DNA from: Dermatemys mawii
Taxonomy: Eukaryota; Chordata; Testudines; Dermatemydidae
Length of the DNA: 64,000 nucleotides
NCBI GenBank assembly: GCA_007922305.1
Contig: ML677334.1
Span: forward strand, 19,459,234-19,523,233
Direction: 5' to 3'
Shown piece by piece: positions 43,985 through 55,242 of the stretch. A program made the position numbers and the translations under genes. Position 1 is the first letter of the stretch. Each line of letters opens with the position of its first letter. The notes under the pieces are model-generated. The model searched no databases. It saw nothing but the letters and a program-made list of their open reading frames with translations, and had not been told where the DNA came from.

Positions 43985-44195
43985 ATGGTCAGTATCATAG
44001 GGGTAGCTGTGTTAGTCTGGATCCGCAAAAGCGACAGAGAGTCTTGTAGCACCTTATAGACTGGCAGATGTTTTGGAGAATAAGCTTTCATGGGCGAAGA
44101 TCCACTTCACCAGATGAATATCTTTGCCCACAAAAGCTTATGCTCCAAAACATCCGCTAGTCTATAAGGTGCTACAAGACTCTTTGTTGATAAAA
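43985..44195. repeat. Head-to-head inverted pair of an abundant reptile repeat
   Basis: aggggtagctgtgttagtct ... agtcttgtagcaccttatag ... aagctttcatgggcgaag is followed after a few bases by its near complement (ctttgcccacaaaagcttat ... tctataaggtgctacaagac). Arms about 80 bp. Related single copies at 26840-26928 and 50179-50325. Confidence 0.7.
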
Positions 44196-46395
44196 AATGT
44201 TGTACCTCTCACTGATGGTGCCTAACTTAACCTGGAAATGTAACTGGCGAAGCAAAGTGAGACCTCAACTCACCAGCATTTCTCTGTTAGGCTGTCTCAC
44301 TGCAATGTGAAAACTTTTGAACATCACAGCCAATAAATTCCAAAATTTTAGGGACTCTTTTAAGCATTAATGGACTGATATTGGTGAAGACTAGAAAACC
44401 AGAGAAGAAGGATGCATGGCATTTGGTTAGAGGAGCCAGCAGCTTCAGCCACCTCTATACTCATCTGCAGATAACTTATTGATTGAAGCTATGAGCATCT
44501 TCCAGCATAAAACACCATCTCATCTCTGCCTATCCTCCAAATATGATTTAAAATGCTGACATGCGGGAAGGAGCAATGGGAGACACACAGAGATTCTGGC
44601 ATGAGGGTGGGTATAAGAGAGTTTCAGGGTATCACTGAAATAAAGTGGAATGGGTAAGTGATACATAAGGAGCTTGTGTGAGAGAATGGACAGCTCCTAA
44701 TATGAGATTGTAACCTAATTTAATGACACTAATTGATTTTTTTGTTCTAGACTCCAGAATCTCACTGTAATGTATTGCATGTATCCATAAGTGAATTAGC
44801 AAATGTCAAGCACTCTGAAGTGGTTTGATACAAATGCAATGTCTCATCTACTGTACACAGTGGGGACCAATAAAAACTAGCCTTCACAGCAGGGTAGTGC
44901 TTAGCTACCCAATATATTTCCCTATTTATTCATAAGAGCTTTCTAGTCTCTTAATTTCTAGACTGCTGGACTGGACAAAACTGATGCTTTTCCACTGTGG
45001 GCTCAGTCTTCTGCCACCTCTGAAACAAAACTAAATCAGGGTCATGCTTTAAATGCAGTTATTCATAAGAAGTACCCTGCAGGAAATCTGCATTACAATA
45101 GCATTTCCTGCAGGAAAGATTTTTCACAGGAGCTGTGGAATAATTTGCAGCATGCTATGGAAATGACCACATTTCAAGCAGGTCCCACATTTGTGTACCC
45201 TTCTGTCACGTCTCAATGGCAGCAACATTTGCCAAATCCAATCTATTCAGGAATCGTTTTATAAATAAATAAAACTAGGGCTCAAATGCCCACCCAGAGC
45301 TGTACTGCTTCTGTCTCTGAAACATAAATAAATAAAACCTCCCTGGTCACATTAAAGGGTTTTCCCTGCATATGCAATCACTTAAAAGTCTTTTGGGAAC
45401 ATGGCACACATATGTTTTTATCTGGGGGAGGGGAGAAGGAGGAATCAGTAAAAAGAAACATGGAAACTCCGTATTAGGTTTGCATACGGTATAAGAAACT
45501 GGGCAATCCTAATTAATACAAATCCCCAGTCCCAAAAAAATGAATGTCTAATTTATGGAGATCCAAAACTCTGTCTCACCACTTGCTCACCTACCTAAAA
45601 CCACACTCACAGGTTGAGATAGTGTCAGTGTTGTCAAAGGCATCTGAGGAGGACTGTCCCCCACTGATCTGCACCAGGCCTCACAGAACTGCTTCTCCTG
45701 CTCAGACATGCAGCTATCAGGCCTAGCTTTGTGATTACAGCTCTGCTTCCGCTAGGCAGAAGGGAGTCAGCTCAGCACTGCAGCTCCAGTCACTCCTTTC
45801 CCTGAAATCATCTCTACTTACTACAACTGGTCCAACTGTATCCCCTCAGTCCTTACCATAGAGTCAGCTCTGCATCTACAGCTGCTAGTCTGATCTGGTC
45901 CAGTCCAGTCCAGGAAATTCTTCCATAGCGAGTTCAGGTGAGGAACCCAAACAAAACAGGTTGCTTGGACAGAGTTCAGGAGATACTACGCTCCATCTCC
46001 AGGATACAGCTTTTTACCATTCTTTTGCTTAGCCTGAGTTCAGTACCCACCCACCATCCATTACTCAAAGTCAGGTTGACTCCTCACTTAGGGTATATCC
46101 TGCACAATTCCTGTGTCCTTTTATGAATACCAGAAAAATAATAATCTATTGTCACATTTATTCACCAAATCATAAGCAAATTGCAACCAAAACAACAACA
46201 TTTGGCAGGTGGAAAAACATTGTAATTCAAGTGAAGCTGGCCTGAGAGCTCCATGCCACTAGTGATTCTAACCCAGAAGCTTACTCTCAATGGCTAAGGC
46301 ATTTAGTGATCGGCTGGTAAGGAACTAATGTGACATGATTTATACCTTTACTTTTGAGGAACATCTGAAACTCTTTGGCTGCAAATTGAGTTCCA
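44196..46395. other. Intergenic DNA without recognised genes
   Basis: No gene, LTR or assignable repeat recognised. Confidence 0.5.
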
Positions 46396-47125
46396 TTGTT
46401 ACAACCTGTTCAAGCTTCCCTCCCGCCCCCTCCTCCCCTTGAAAACAATAGTTTCTACACCTCCACCCTCTCTATTGAATTAGTTGAGTTCATAGAGAAT
46501 ATGTCAGGCCCTTTAGAATGGGCATCTACTGCAATAAAAAACATAGGTCCCATACATGGTCCAGTACAGACTATATATCAGGGATCAGCAACCTTTCCCA
46601 AGTGGTGTGCCAAGTCATCATTTATTCACTCTGATTTAAGGTTCCGTGTGCCAGTGTTACATTTTAACATTTTTAGAAGGTCTCTTTCTATAAGTCTATA
46701 ATATAGAACTAAACTATTGTTTTATGTAAAGTAAATAAGATTTTTAAAATGTTTAAGAAACATCATTTAAAATTAAATTAAAATGCAGAGCCCCCTGGAT
46801 TGGTGGCCAAGATCCAGTCAGTGTGAATGCCATTGAAAATCAGCTCACATGCCGCCTGTGGCCCCCGTGCCTTAGGTTGCCTATCCCTGCTATATATATT
46901 CATTGCCACTGATAGTTAGCCGCTCCCAGGGCTGCAATGGAACATGTGAGGCATGTGTTGAGTTTGCAGACAACCCTGGTGTTGTTTTGCCAGTTCCTCT
47001 ATTTGTGTATCAGGCCCTTGCTCCCTCACAAAACTCCTGGTCAGGACTTTCACTTATACCATTCCCAAATGGTCTTCATATATTTCTTGGTGTACTCATG
47101 ACTGGAATGTTACAGGAATAAACAG
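46396..47125 (+). pseudogene. Possible Gypsy-type retroelement fragment
   Basis: After a hAT element at 46579-46889 the frame reads CEACVEFADNPGVVLPVPLF and then SQNSWSGLSLIPFPNG. This loosely resembles the C-x-x-C and (P)W-x-x-(L/I) region of retroelement integrases. The match is weak, and no catalytic core is seen. Confidence 0.25.
46579..46889. mobile_element. 311-bp hAT MITE with perfect 8-bp TSD
   Basis: Ends CAGGGATCAGCAACCTTTC and GGTTGCCTATCCCTG. Exact duplication ctatatat at 46571-46578 and 46890-46897. Same family as the outer element at 60194-62894 (shared tttagaaggtctctttctataagtc type sequence). Confidence 0.9.
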
Positions 47126-48435
47126 TTTGGTGTCATATTCAGGCAACCTTGATATACATATAGCTGTTCTTTTTGAGCAAAGAGAGCTGGAAGTAGTGTT
47201 TGTGGAGGCAGGCTGTTTCATCCTCTTCCTCAAGGCTGGAGGAGGGGGAAATACCATCAGTGGGAGCACTTGAAGCAACTCTCTACTCTCAGTGCCTGCA
47301 CCTGGTGCCAGAGTGCCCCCAACCCGTCCAGCTCCTCGGCTGGAGCCAGCCCTGTAAAAACATAATCATCAGAAAATGTAGCTGCAAAGTCTTGATGGAG
47401 TACATGTAAACTGTAGTCTTTCAAAGATTTCAAAATTGGCCAAATGTTGGAGGACTTTCCATGAGGACAGCCACAGGCACATCCCTGCCGCTAGGGAGAG
47501 CCTTTTGCCAAATTTTCAAGCTCTTGCTCCAACAGCTGAGGATATTATAGCTTCTCTGTGAAGGGGCTAAGACTTTAATAGGGGCAAAATAGCATTTTTT
47601 CCTCCTAACTTTCTGAGAAATGGCTGAATGATTTTTGCTGAAACATTCCCAAAAATTGTCACAGGGAGAAACCCCAGCATGGAACATTTCAGTTCCAGTG
47701 GCTGAAGTTTGACAAGGGGATAAGCAATTGAACACAGGGTCTAATCATGGAAAGCATTAGGCAACCGTGATAATGGAAGTAGCTACCAGCTCACCCTAAA
47801 ACAGGCAAAAACTACAACATAGTGTTGCCCTGTGACTGCCACAGGTGAAAAGTGTTAGCTGATTCAGTCTGAGCTTTTGTCAGGGACATAGAGGCTCCTT
47901 TACTTAATTTTTTCAAGCGAAGAGAACAATTAATTATTTTAAGGGAACAAGCTGAGTAAAGAAACCTGTACGTCAGACAATAGTTCAGCCTGTAGCTAAC
48001 ACTTTTCACCTATAAGTTGCTTAGCATTAACAATGTTGCTTTCTTGTACAGTTGTAAGGAAAAATGCCTTTACGTGACTCTCAGCTCTATTTATCTGGGA
48101 GTTGGTTTGTTTTGATGAAGGGGAGGGGAAAGGACAATAGTCATCTGGCACATTTTAAAGCAATAGCTATACTGATACTACCTCCTGGGGAAAAAATGAA
48201 AATGTTCATTGTACAAGTGTGTATTTAGTTTTACACAGAGTACAGGTTAAAAAAAGTTTAATATAGAACATCAAAATTGCAGCATTTTCCCTTTAGATTA
48301 CAGGCTATTCAACAGATGCCTGCATCTAAAATGTATCTGTTGATGTGTGCAGATACCTAAACATCCTTCACAATAGGTGGAATAAACTTGATTTGTGTTC
48401 ACCGTTCCTTCTTTATATCTGGCTTTATGAAATAA

Positions 48436-48563
48436 GGGCATGGTCCTGCAAACTTTTACTCATGGAAGCTGGCTAAATGTTAGTAAGCAGTCCCATTGTA
48501 GTAAATGGGGCTGCTCTTTTGAGTAAGTACTTTCATGAGTAAAAGTTTAGAAGATCTGGCCCT
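48436..48563. repeat. Hairpin repeat, 128 bp
   Basis: catggtcctgcaaac, ttttactcatgg pairs with tttcatgagtaaaag and ttagaagatctggccct. The centre has cagtcccattgtag / aaatggggctgct. Confidence 0.65.
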
Positions 48564-48653
48564 CAGGCTCCTATAAACACCTAAGAGATCTGTGTAAGTG
48601 GTGCCTTTTTGTAATTTTATCCTCTGTATTTTTAAAGGGTTACACAGGGTTTA

Positions 48654-48758
48654 GGCCCTGATTCAGCAAAGTATTTTAAGCATATGACTAATTCTATTAA
48701 CATCAACGTAATTACATGCTTAAAGTTACGCCTCTGCTCAACTATCTTGCTGAATTGG
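48654..48758. repeat. Hairpin repeat, 105 bp
   Basis: ggccctgattcagcaaag, ttttaagcatatgac pairs with acatgcttaaagttacg and atcttgctgaattgg. Confidence 0.65.
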
Positions 48759-49285
48759 AAAGCTACCCATTTACCTTCTCTTGTATATTCAGATGCATAT
48801 GAAGAGCTAAAAGTTCCCTGGTTGATTTCATAGCTATGGAGTCCTGGCATTCCTTCTGAATCCAGCCTGCTGCCTTCAGAAACAGCAATAGCATACCTAT
48901 ATTTCTAATAAATACTTATTCTGATACATGTACAGTTGTCCACCAGATGGCTGGGTTGCACCACAGATACAGCACAGAACAGAAGCAAGGGGTTCAGCAC
49001 TGCTTCCAACAGAAGGCAGGTTTTTTACCTTATCAAATGCTTTAATCTTTTACGAGCTCTCTTCATGGTGTGGCATGTGGCCATCCCCCCTTTTTTTAGT
49101 CATTTGTTTGTTTGTAATCATGGCATGAAATATTGCAAAGAGGCACCAGTGAGTTTTCAATAAATCATATATTTAATGCCCCAAAAAAGAGAAGCTACAA
49201 GCTTTTTCCTCAGAGTACAAAGCAACATGCCAATATTTGCTTATATCTTTCTTATGTGATTAACAATTATATTAAAAAAGAAAAG

Positions 49286-49865
49286 AACATAAGAATCACC
49301 AGACTTGGTCAGACCAAAGGTCCATCTAGGTTAGCATCCTCTCTTCTGACAGTGGCCAATGCCAGATGCCCCAGAAGGAATGAACAGAACATGTAATCAT
49401 CAAAGTGATCAATCCCGTTGCCCATTCCCAGCTTCTGGCAAACCATCTGTGCCCATCCTGGCTAATAGCCATTGATGAACCTATAGTCCATGAATTTAGC
49501 TATTTCTTTTTTGAACCCTGATATGGTCATGGCCTTCCCAACATCCTCTGGCAAGGAGGTCCAAAGACCATGTGTTGTGTGAAAAAATACTTCATTTTGT
49601 TTGTTTTAAACATGTTGCCTATTAATTTCATTTGGCGCACCCTAGTTCTTGTGTTATGAGGAGTAAATAACACTTCCTTATTTTCTTTCTCCATACCAGT
49701 CATGATTTTATAGACCTCAATCATATTCCCCTTTAGGCATCTTTTCCAAGCTGATAAGTGCCAGCCTTTCTAATCTCTCCTCATACAACATCCGTTCCAT
49801 ACCTCTAATAATTTTTGTTGCCCTTTTCTGAACCTTTTCCAATTCCACTACACCTTTTTTGAGAT
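49286..49865 (-). mobile_element. CR1 LINE, 5'-truncated, minus strand
   Basis: Its 3' end lies at the left edge (read on +: gaacataagaatcaccagac, ttggtcagaccaaaggtcca, the standard CR1 tail). On the minus strand the end of ORF2 reads [35 protein letters not shown], interrupted by a frame change. Truncation at the 5' end is typical for CR1. Confidence 0.85.
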
Positions 49866-50178
49866 GGGGCAGGAATGGCAGGAGGAATTAATCGTGAGTT
49901 ATAAGCAAAATCTATGCTAAGTGGCCTGCTTGGTAACAGCACAATGGCTTGTTCACAGCCTGATATCTTAGGGGGACATAAGCAGGTGCATGTCCTCCCT
50001 CTTTTGAGATTTGGACATTCTCAGTTAAATGTAATGCTTGAAATGGGCCATCCTGATTATCATTACAAAAAAGTTTTTTTCCCCCTTCTGCTGATAATAG
50101 CTCACCTTAATTGATTAAGCCACTTAAAGTTGGTATGGCAACATCCACTTTTTCATGTTCTCTTCATACTGTATGTTC
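49866..50178. other. Unassigned sequence between repeats
   Basis: The part from about 49890 probably belongs to the same repeat as the next entry, but I see no defining motif. Confidence 0.35.
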
Positions 50179-50325
50179 CACTCTATGCAGCTGATGAAGT
50201 GGGTTCTAGCCCACAAAAGCTTAGGCCCACATAAATTGGTTAGTCTCTCAGGTGCCACAACTACTCCTCATTCTTTTTGCGGCTACAGACTAACATGGCT
50301 ACTACTCTAAAACTTGTAATGATTC
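50179..50325 (+). repeat. Abundant reptile interspersed repeat, class not assigned
   Basis: ctatgcagctgatgaagtgg, gttctagcccacaaaagctt, ggttagtctctcaggtgcca, ctacagactaacatggctac are hallmarks of a repeat found widely in reptiles. It matches the arms at 43985-44195. Confidence 0.65.
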
Positions 50326-50662
50326 AGTAGGTTTTGCTCTTTTGAGTCAGTATTGAACCAAGACTGACTCATGTTATTGATGCATTATTGAAAGTGGTAT
50401 CTTTCAATGGAGACCTCATACAAGACCTGGCCACGTGTGGTCAAACTATTTCACGGCACTTTTACAAGTGAAGGCAATTTGCAATTGTGTCCATGCCCAG
50501 TTTCTGTATGCATAATAAAATCCTTCCTACTTCATTTCCTTCACTCACTCCAGTTGAGTAAGTTCTCTTCAGCTACCTAAAATGGATGTGTAGCAGGACT
50601 ATGCTCTATTTAACAGTTGCCAGCATTTCACCAGATAGCTGGCTATATGATTCCTGTATACA

Positions 50663-51080
50663 GTGTGACAGAGTCAGACCTGACAGCTACAAGAGTTAAA
50701 GCCCTTTTTAATATGCACTGATAAGAGGTTACTTTAGGTTAATTAGAGTCACACCTGATCCCAATTAAGGGTTCACTGGTGACCATTAAAAGCCTCTTCT
50801 GGTGTGAGAGAGGAGAGGAGGGACAACAAACAAGCTGTGGCAGGGAGAAAAGGTTCCACCTGGGGGAGAGCCGTTCTCCCCCCTACCAGAGAAATACTGA
50901 GTTTACTACTCTTTGGGGAGGGGCTGACAACCAGCAGCCAGCATAAGGATCAGTGCTCTGGTAGTAGCAAGGAAATTAATTTGTTTTGGGAGTTATGCTT
51001 AAGGAAGGCACTCAGGCCAACCCCGAGGCCTAGCTTGTGAAAACTGTATATAAACTACTGTTAAAAATTATAAACCTCTA
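50663..51080 (+). repeat. Partial LTR-like repeat related to 41515-42174 by its start
   Basis: Starts TGTGACAGAGTCAGACC, the same 17 bases as the solo LTR at 41515. It then diverges but keeps the layout: ccaattaagggttcact, tggtgaccattaaaagcctc (TATA-like). No matching TGTCACA end is found, so the 3' end is missing or unrecognised. Confidence 0.5.
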
Positions 51081-51259
51081 GAGGAGAAGGAATGATTTAC
51101 TCCAGCCTTAGCACCATCCCCACCCTGCTGCTAGAGTGAGAACTACTGAGGCTGACTTGGTAATAGAGATGTGTTGCCACAATTTTATATAAAAGTTTGG
51201 AAGAGACAATATGTAAACAAAGGGATGCTGTCAAGGCCCAAAAATTCCTCCCACAGCAC

Positions 51260-51345
51260 AAATTGCTTGATGGTCTGTGTTGTTCAGGAAGTGAGAGTAG
51301 ATGATCATATTGGTCCTTTCTGGCTTTAAAATCTATGAAAGTCAA
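51260..51345 (+). mobile_element. CR1 LINE 3' end fragment
   Basis: ttgatggtctgtgttgttca, gtagatgatcatattggtcc, tttctggctttaaaatctatgaa is the terminal part of turtle CR1 elements. Confidence 0.7.
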
Positions 51346-51764
51346 TATATGCCTATGGTCACATGTGAAAATGATGGAATCCGTTAGTTCAATGTCAGAA
51401 TTCTTAGTCTGTTATCATGACACAGAGTGGTGGGCAATATGCCAGATACACATTGGAATGAGGAGCAGTGTCCACAAAGGAGTAACTCCAGTTGGTAATA
51501 TTGCCTTGCAGCATTTGCTTGTCTACATAAAGGCAAGGGGAGAAAGCTCTGAGCCAAATCTGCAGTAGAGAAAACATCAGGCCGTTGGCACTGCAAGTCA
51601 GCTCCGTCCTCCGAAATCTTCTGTAGCTATGTTGGCTTCCAAATGTCTTAGTCACCAAGCTTTTGGGCTCAGTCAGTATCATCAAGAGGGGGTTTGGTCC
51701 TAAGACAAAGTTCTGCCTCCTTATTTATTTCTGTGTTGGCATACACGCAACAGATTCAGGTACA

Positions 51765-53770
51765 ACGGTCGTCCTCTTTAAACTTGCTTGTTGGAATGTG
51801 AGGACAATGTGCACGGATGTGTCAAATGATCTAGAGGAGGTCAATGACACTAGGAAGTCCAGCATCCCAGACTGCAAGCTGGAGAAGCCTGACATTGACG
51901 TAGCCCCTCTCTCTGAAACCAGACTAGCTGACAGGTTCTTTACACGAGATGCAGTACAGTTTTTTCAAACATGGAAAAAGCAAACCAAACTACTGTGAGC
52001 ACAGGATAGGTTTTGCAGTTAAAAATTAATTAGCACCCAGGGCCAAACGTCATGTTACAACATCAAAATGTATCATAGCATTAAGCATATCCACCACACG
52101 TGGCTTTGCCAACAGCAGGATATATGCTCTAATCCTTTCTTTCATCTCTGAACAGAAGGACTTGCTCTATCAGCAACTTGAGAGCGATATCAAAAAGCTC
52201 CCACTGGGAGATTTCAACACTAGAGTCAGCTCAGCTTATGAGATCTGGCCATCACAGAGAAGGAAAAAAATGAACCACAATGGGTGAAGGCTACTGGAGC
52301 TCTCCACTCACTGGAGGCTGTGCATTACCAGCTGTAAGGAACTTATGCAGCCTGGGCAAGGCTTGTAACTGAATTAATTTGGCTTACCCTGTTAGTCATA
52401 GTCCACAAAAAATCACCCACACAAGCTATATAAGAACTCAACAACTGCAGTCTGTGTCTGCCCAACCTAACAGGAGCCTGGCTCCTTACTCACTAAGTGC
52501 TGTGTTGTGCTTTTTGGAATAAAGTCTAATTCTGCCTCAGTTGAACCAGAATCTCTTGTGAATGTTATCTTGTTCCATGACATCAACATCTACTTCCAAG
52601 ATGGTCGTTGCCAGTGCTGGTCATGAAGACACTCCAGATTTGAACACTGGCACCAACTGGATTTAACTGTCACCTGAAGAAAACTCCTACAGGATGTTCT
52701 CCACACTTGCACTTTTCATAGTGAAGACTGGACTGTGCTGCAAAATAAGGTGTTTACTACGGAACATACATTGTACCAAATAACACTGCCATCTATGCAT
52801 TATCAGCTCAAAAGACCAAGCAAGGTGTCTTCAATTCTTTGCAAATCCCAGGGGAGCTATGTCATTGATTGCATCTTCCCTGAATGGTGATGCAGCATGG
52901 AACACAGTCAGAATGAATATTCATATAGCTGCAACTTTGGTAAAAAGACTGTAGAAGATAAAGACTGGTTTGCAGCATACTCTGAAGAACTACTTCCAGT
53001 TACTGAAACAAAATGCACTGCATTTCTTTACCACAAAATGAACCCCCTCCTGAGATATGTGCTAACCTCAGGCTGGCCAAGGCAATGTGCTCAAAGACAG
53101 TGGCTCAAACTGTGTGAGAAGGTAAAAATGTCCTTTGAGAATGGAGAGCTAAGAGGTATATACAGTGGATTCAACCAAGCAATATGTCCTTTAGCCAAGA
53201 AGTCTGTCCTGCTCAAATCTTTTAATGGAGACATATTGACAGAAGCAAACAGATGCTATCCAGGATGCAACATTATCACAAACTCTATGTACGTGAAATC
53301 ACTGTTTCGGAAGAAGCACTAAATGTGATCCCCAGACTCCAGATTATCGAAGAGCTAGACACAGAATCATCTATGAATGAGCTTGAAAAGGCAAATCACT
53401 TCCCAGGAAAGGTGACAGTAAAAGATGGAATTCCAGGTGACATAGTGAAACAAGGAGGACAGATTGTGCTTAAATATCTGCCACTGTCCTGTTTGCCTGC
53501 TGGAGGGAAGGAGGTGTACCACAAGACAGGAATGCCACCATCACAACACTGTACAAAAACCAAAGCATATTAAAGTGATTGCAACAGCTACCGAGGAATC
53601 TTTCTCCTTAGAGTTGCGGGCAAGACATTAGCACAGGTCACTCAAAAGACTGAAAGTTCTTTTTTGTCTACGCCGGTAGATCAATAATCCGTATATCTGT
53701 GTATACCCAGAGTGTCAGTGCCGTTTCTATTCCGGTAGATTATCCACCAGTGTTGCACTAATGTAACTGC
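51765..53770 (+). mobile_element. Decayed non-LTR retrotransposon (endonuclease plus RT remains)
   Basis: An APE-type endonuclease begins ACWNVRTM (about 51785), with LSETRLAD holding the catalytic Glu (about 51910) and GDFNTRVSS (about 52210). Further on are HWHQLDLTVT (about 52645), the linker (KDWFAAYSEELLPV, about 52955) and degraded RT pieces (YRGIFLLRVAGKTLAQVT near 53590; QCRFYSG near 53720). Stops and frameshifts are frequent. The pattern fits RTE/Proto2-like elements, but the clade is uncertain. It is interrupted by an LTR at 52333-52582. Confidence 0.75.
52333..52582 (+). repeat. Solo LTR (250 bp) inserted in the LINE
   Basis: Begins TGTAAGGAAC and ends GTTCCATGACA, near-perfect inverted ends of the TG...CA type. 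TATA-like ctatataagaa (about 52423) and AATAAA (about 52520) give + orientation. Flanks ccagc (52328-52332) and tcaac (52583-52587) are a 5-bp duplication with two transitions. Removing the LTR and one duplication restores the LINE frame (...CIT-S-IYFQ...). Confidence 0.75.
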
Positions 53771-54458
53771 CAGAAACATTACCACCAGCAGCTGGGAAGA
53801 TGCAGCTAGCAACAAACCATACTGAAGGGCTGTGCCAGGAAGTCAGAGAGACCAAAGAGAGTGAAAGTGAAGAGAGCAAAGAGGAAAGCACAACAGGCCT
53901 CAAACACTAGTTATGCTCCAGCTTCATTTTCTGGCTCTGCCCTTATGCCTGCATTATCTGTGGCAAAGACTTTGCTCAAGAACTGGACTTTTTAGCCACT
54001 CACAATGCTGCAGGAGCGCACACAGAAACTGAACTGCTTTGATGAAAGACAACAGTTTAACTAAGACAGACAGTTGGCATTCCACTCCTATCATGAGACA
54101 AGTCAAATCTGTGCCTCCCAACTGTCTTGACTCAAGGCTAATGGAAACTCTTGAGCAAGACTGGAAGTATTTAGCAGATAATTTAGTAGAGAGTCTTGCT
54201 TCTCAAAAAGCAATATTTAAAGAAAGCATCAGATTATTAAAAACAAAATAAAGAGAGCTACAAGTAAAATGTCAGATTTTTCAACGTGATGTGGTCATGC
54301 TACTTTCAACTTGAATTAGTCTACCACCAAAGGATTTGAATTTGCTGTGGAAGCTTGTTATTAGAAATAAAAACACTACAATAATGTTAAGAACCCCATC
54401 ACTAATATAAAAAGTTTAACACACATACACAGATAATTTACAATCATTTTGTAACAGT
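53771..54458. other. Sequence between LINE remnant and WRNIP1 3' end
   Basis: No gene recognised. The small frame 54039-54251 (70 codons, rich in Ser/Lys/Leu) has no recognisable motif and may belong to a repeat. Confidence 0.4.
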
Positions 54459-54464
54459 TTTATT
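54459..54464 (-). promoter_or_regulatory. WRNIP1: Candidate distal poly(A) signal of WRNIP1
   Basis: AATAAA on the minus strand, about 500 nt after the stop. A proximal AATAAA at 54938-54933, only about 30 nt after the stop, is an alternative. The 3' UTR in between holds no recognisable element. Confidence 0.5.
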
Positions 54465-54966
54465 GATTTATGACATCTTGTCATATCAAAAACAGTTTAA
54501 AACACAGTATAAGTATTACACTGTAATTACATTTTGTTTTACCATAGGATTTTATATTTTACTCTGTGCAATTATGTTTTTTTTAAATACTTCATATTTT
54601 GAGGATGCTAAATTAAGGTGGCCTTTAAAATATATAATATTCCTTCATTGTGTTGTTCTGACAGTTGTAGTTTATTCTCCTCAATATTACATTTATTTTC
54701 CTGAAAGGGCAAAAGCCATGTTGCTTCAACCACAAAATGTTATTAAGTTAATAAAAGCAACCTTTGCTTTCCTAATCTGTGCAACTGTAGATTTTGGAGG
54801 ATATTTTGGAAACAATGTTTCCAAAACAGAAGGACAACAGTGTCCTCACGGGCCCAATAGTTTCATCACATCAGGCCAGCAGGCATATGTCTGAAGTGAG
54901 AAGAGATTTTCAACCCAACTGCAAAAAAATACTTTATTTTTAAAAAGAGAAGTCACAGTAAGACTA

Positions 54967-55242
54967 TTACATTTTTTGTCCCTTAAAAAAGTCCACTCCT
55001 TTCAGCTCTTCAGGCAGATATTCTTGCTCTACAGGTTCATTGTACATGGGGTTATATTTATAATCTTTACCATAGCCCAAGTCCTTCATGAGCCTGGTTG
55101 GGGCATTTCTCAAGTGCAGTGGAACAGGTGGAAGCGGTCCCTGGTGGTTTCTCAAACATGCTTTGACATTGCTGTATGCACTGTATACCTCGATAGACTT
55201 AGGTGCTCTAGCAAAGTAGACTACACACTGGGCTAGTATGAC
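54967..55242 (-). CDS. WRNIP1: WRNIP1 terminal exon
   Basis: Acceptor cctctgttttgcag on the minus strand. 91 codons plus stop, from [20 protein letters not shown] to [18 protein letters not shown]. The last residues differ from the human end, as expected for a variable tail. Confidence 0.97.
   Translation of the reverse strand, partial: VILAQCVVYFARAPKSIEVYSAYSNVKACLRNHQGPLPPVPLHLRNAPTRLMKDLGYGKDYKYNPMYNEPVEQEYLPEELKGVDFFKGQKM

Larger units (their letters stand above)
47126..49285. other. Intergenic DNA with two hairpin repeats
   Basis: Holds the hairpin repeats 48436-48563 and 48654-48758. No gene recognised. Confidence 0.55.

Noticed and set aside
37683..54458. A third serpin gene between SERPINB1 and WRNIP1
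   Set aside because: I looked for the hinge (GTEAAAAT), DHPFLFF and NAIYFKG motifs on both strands and found none outside the two annotated genes.
54463..54894. 143-codon hydrophobic + strand frame
   Set aside because: It is antisense to the WRNIP1 3' UTR. The hydrophobicity comes from T-rich DNA, and there is no homology or splice evidence.
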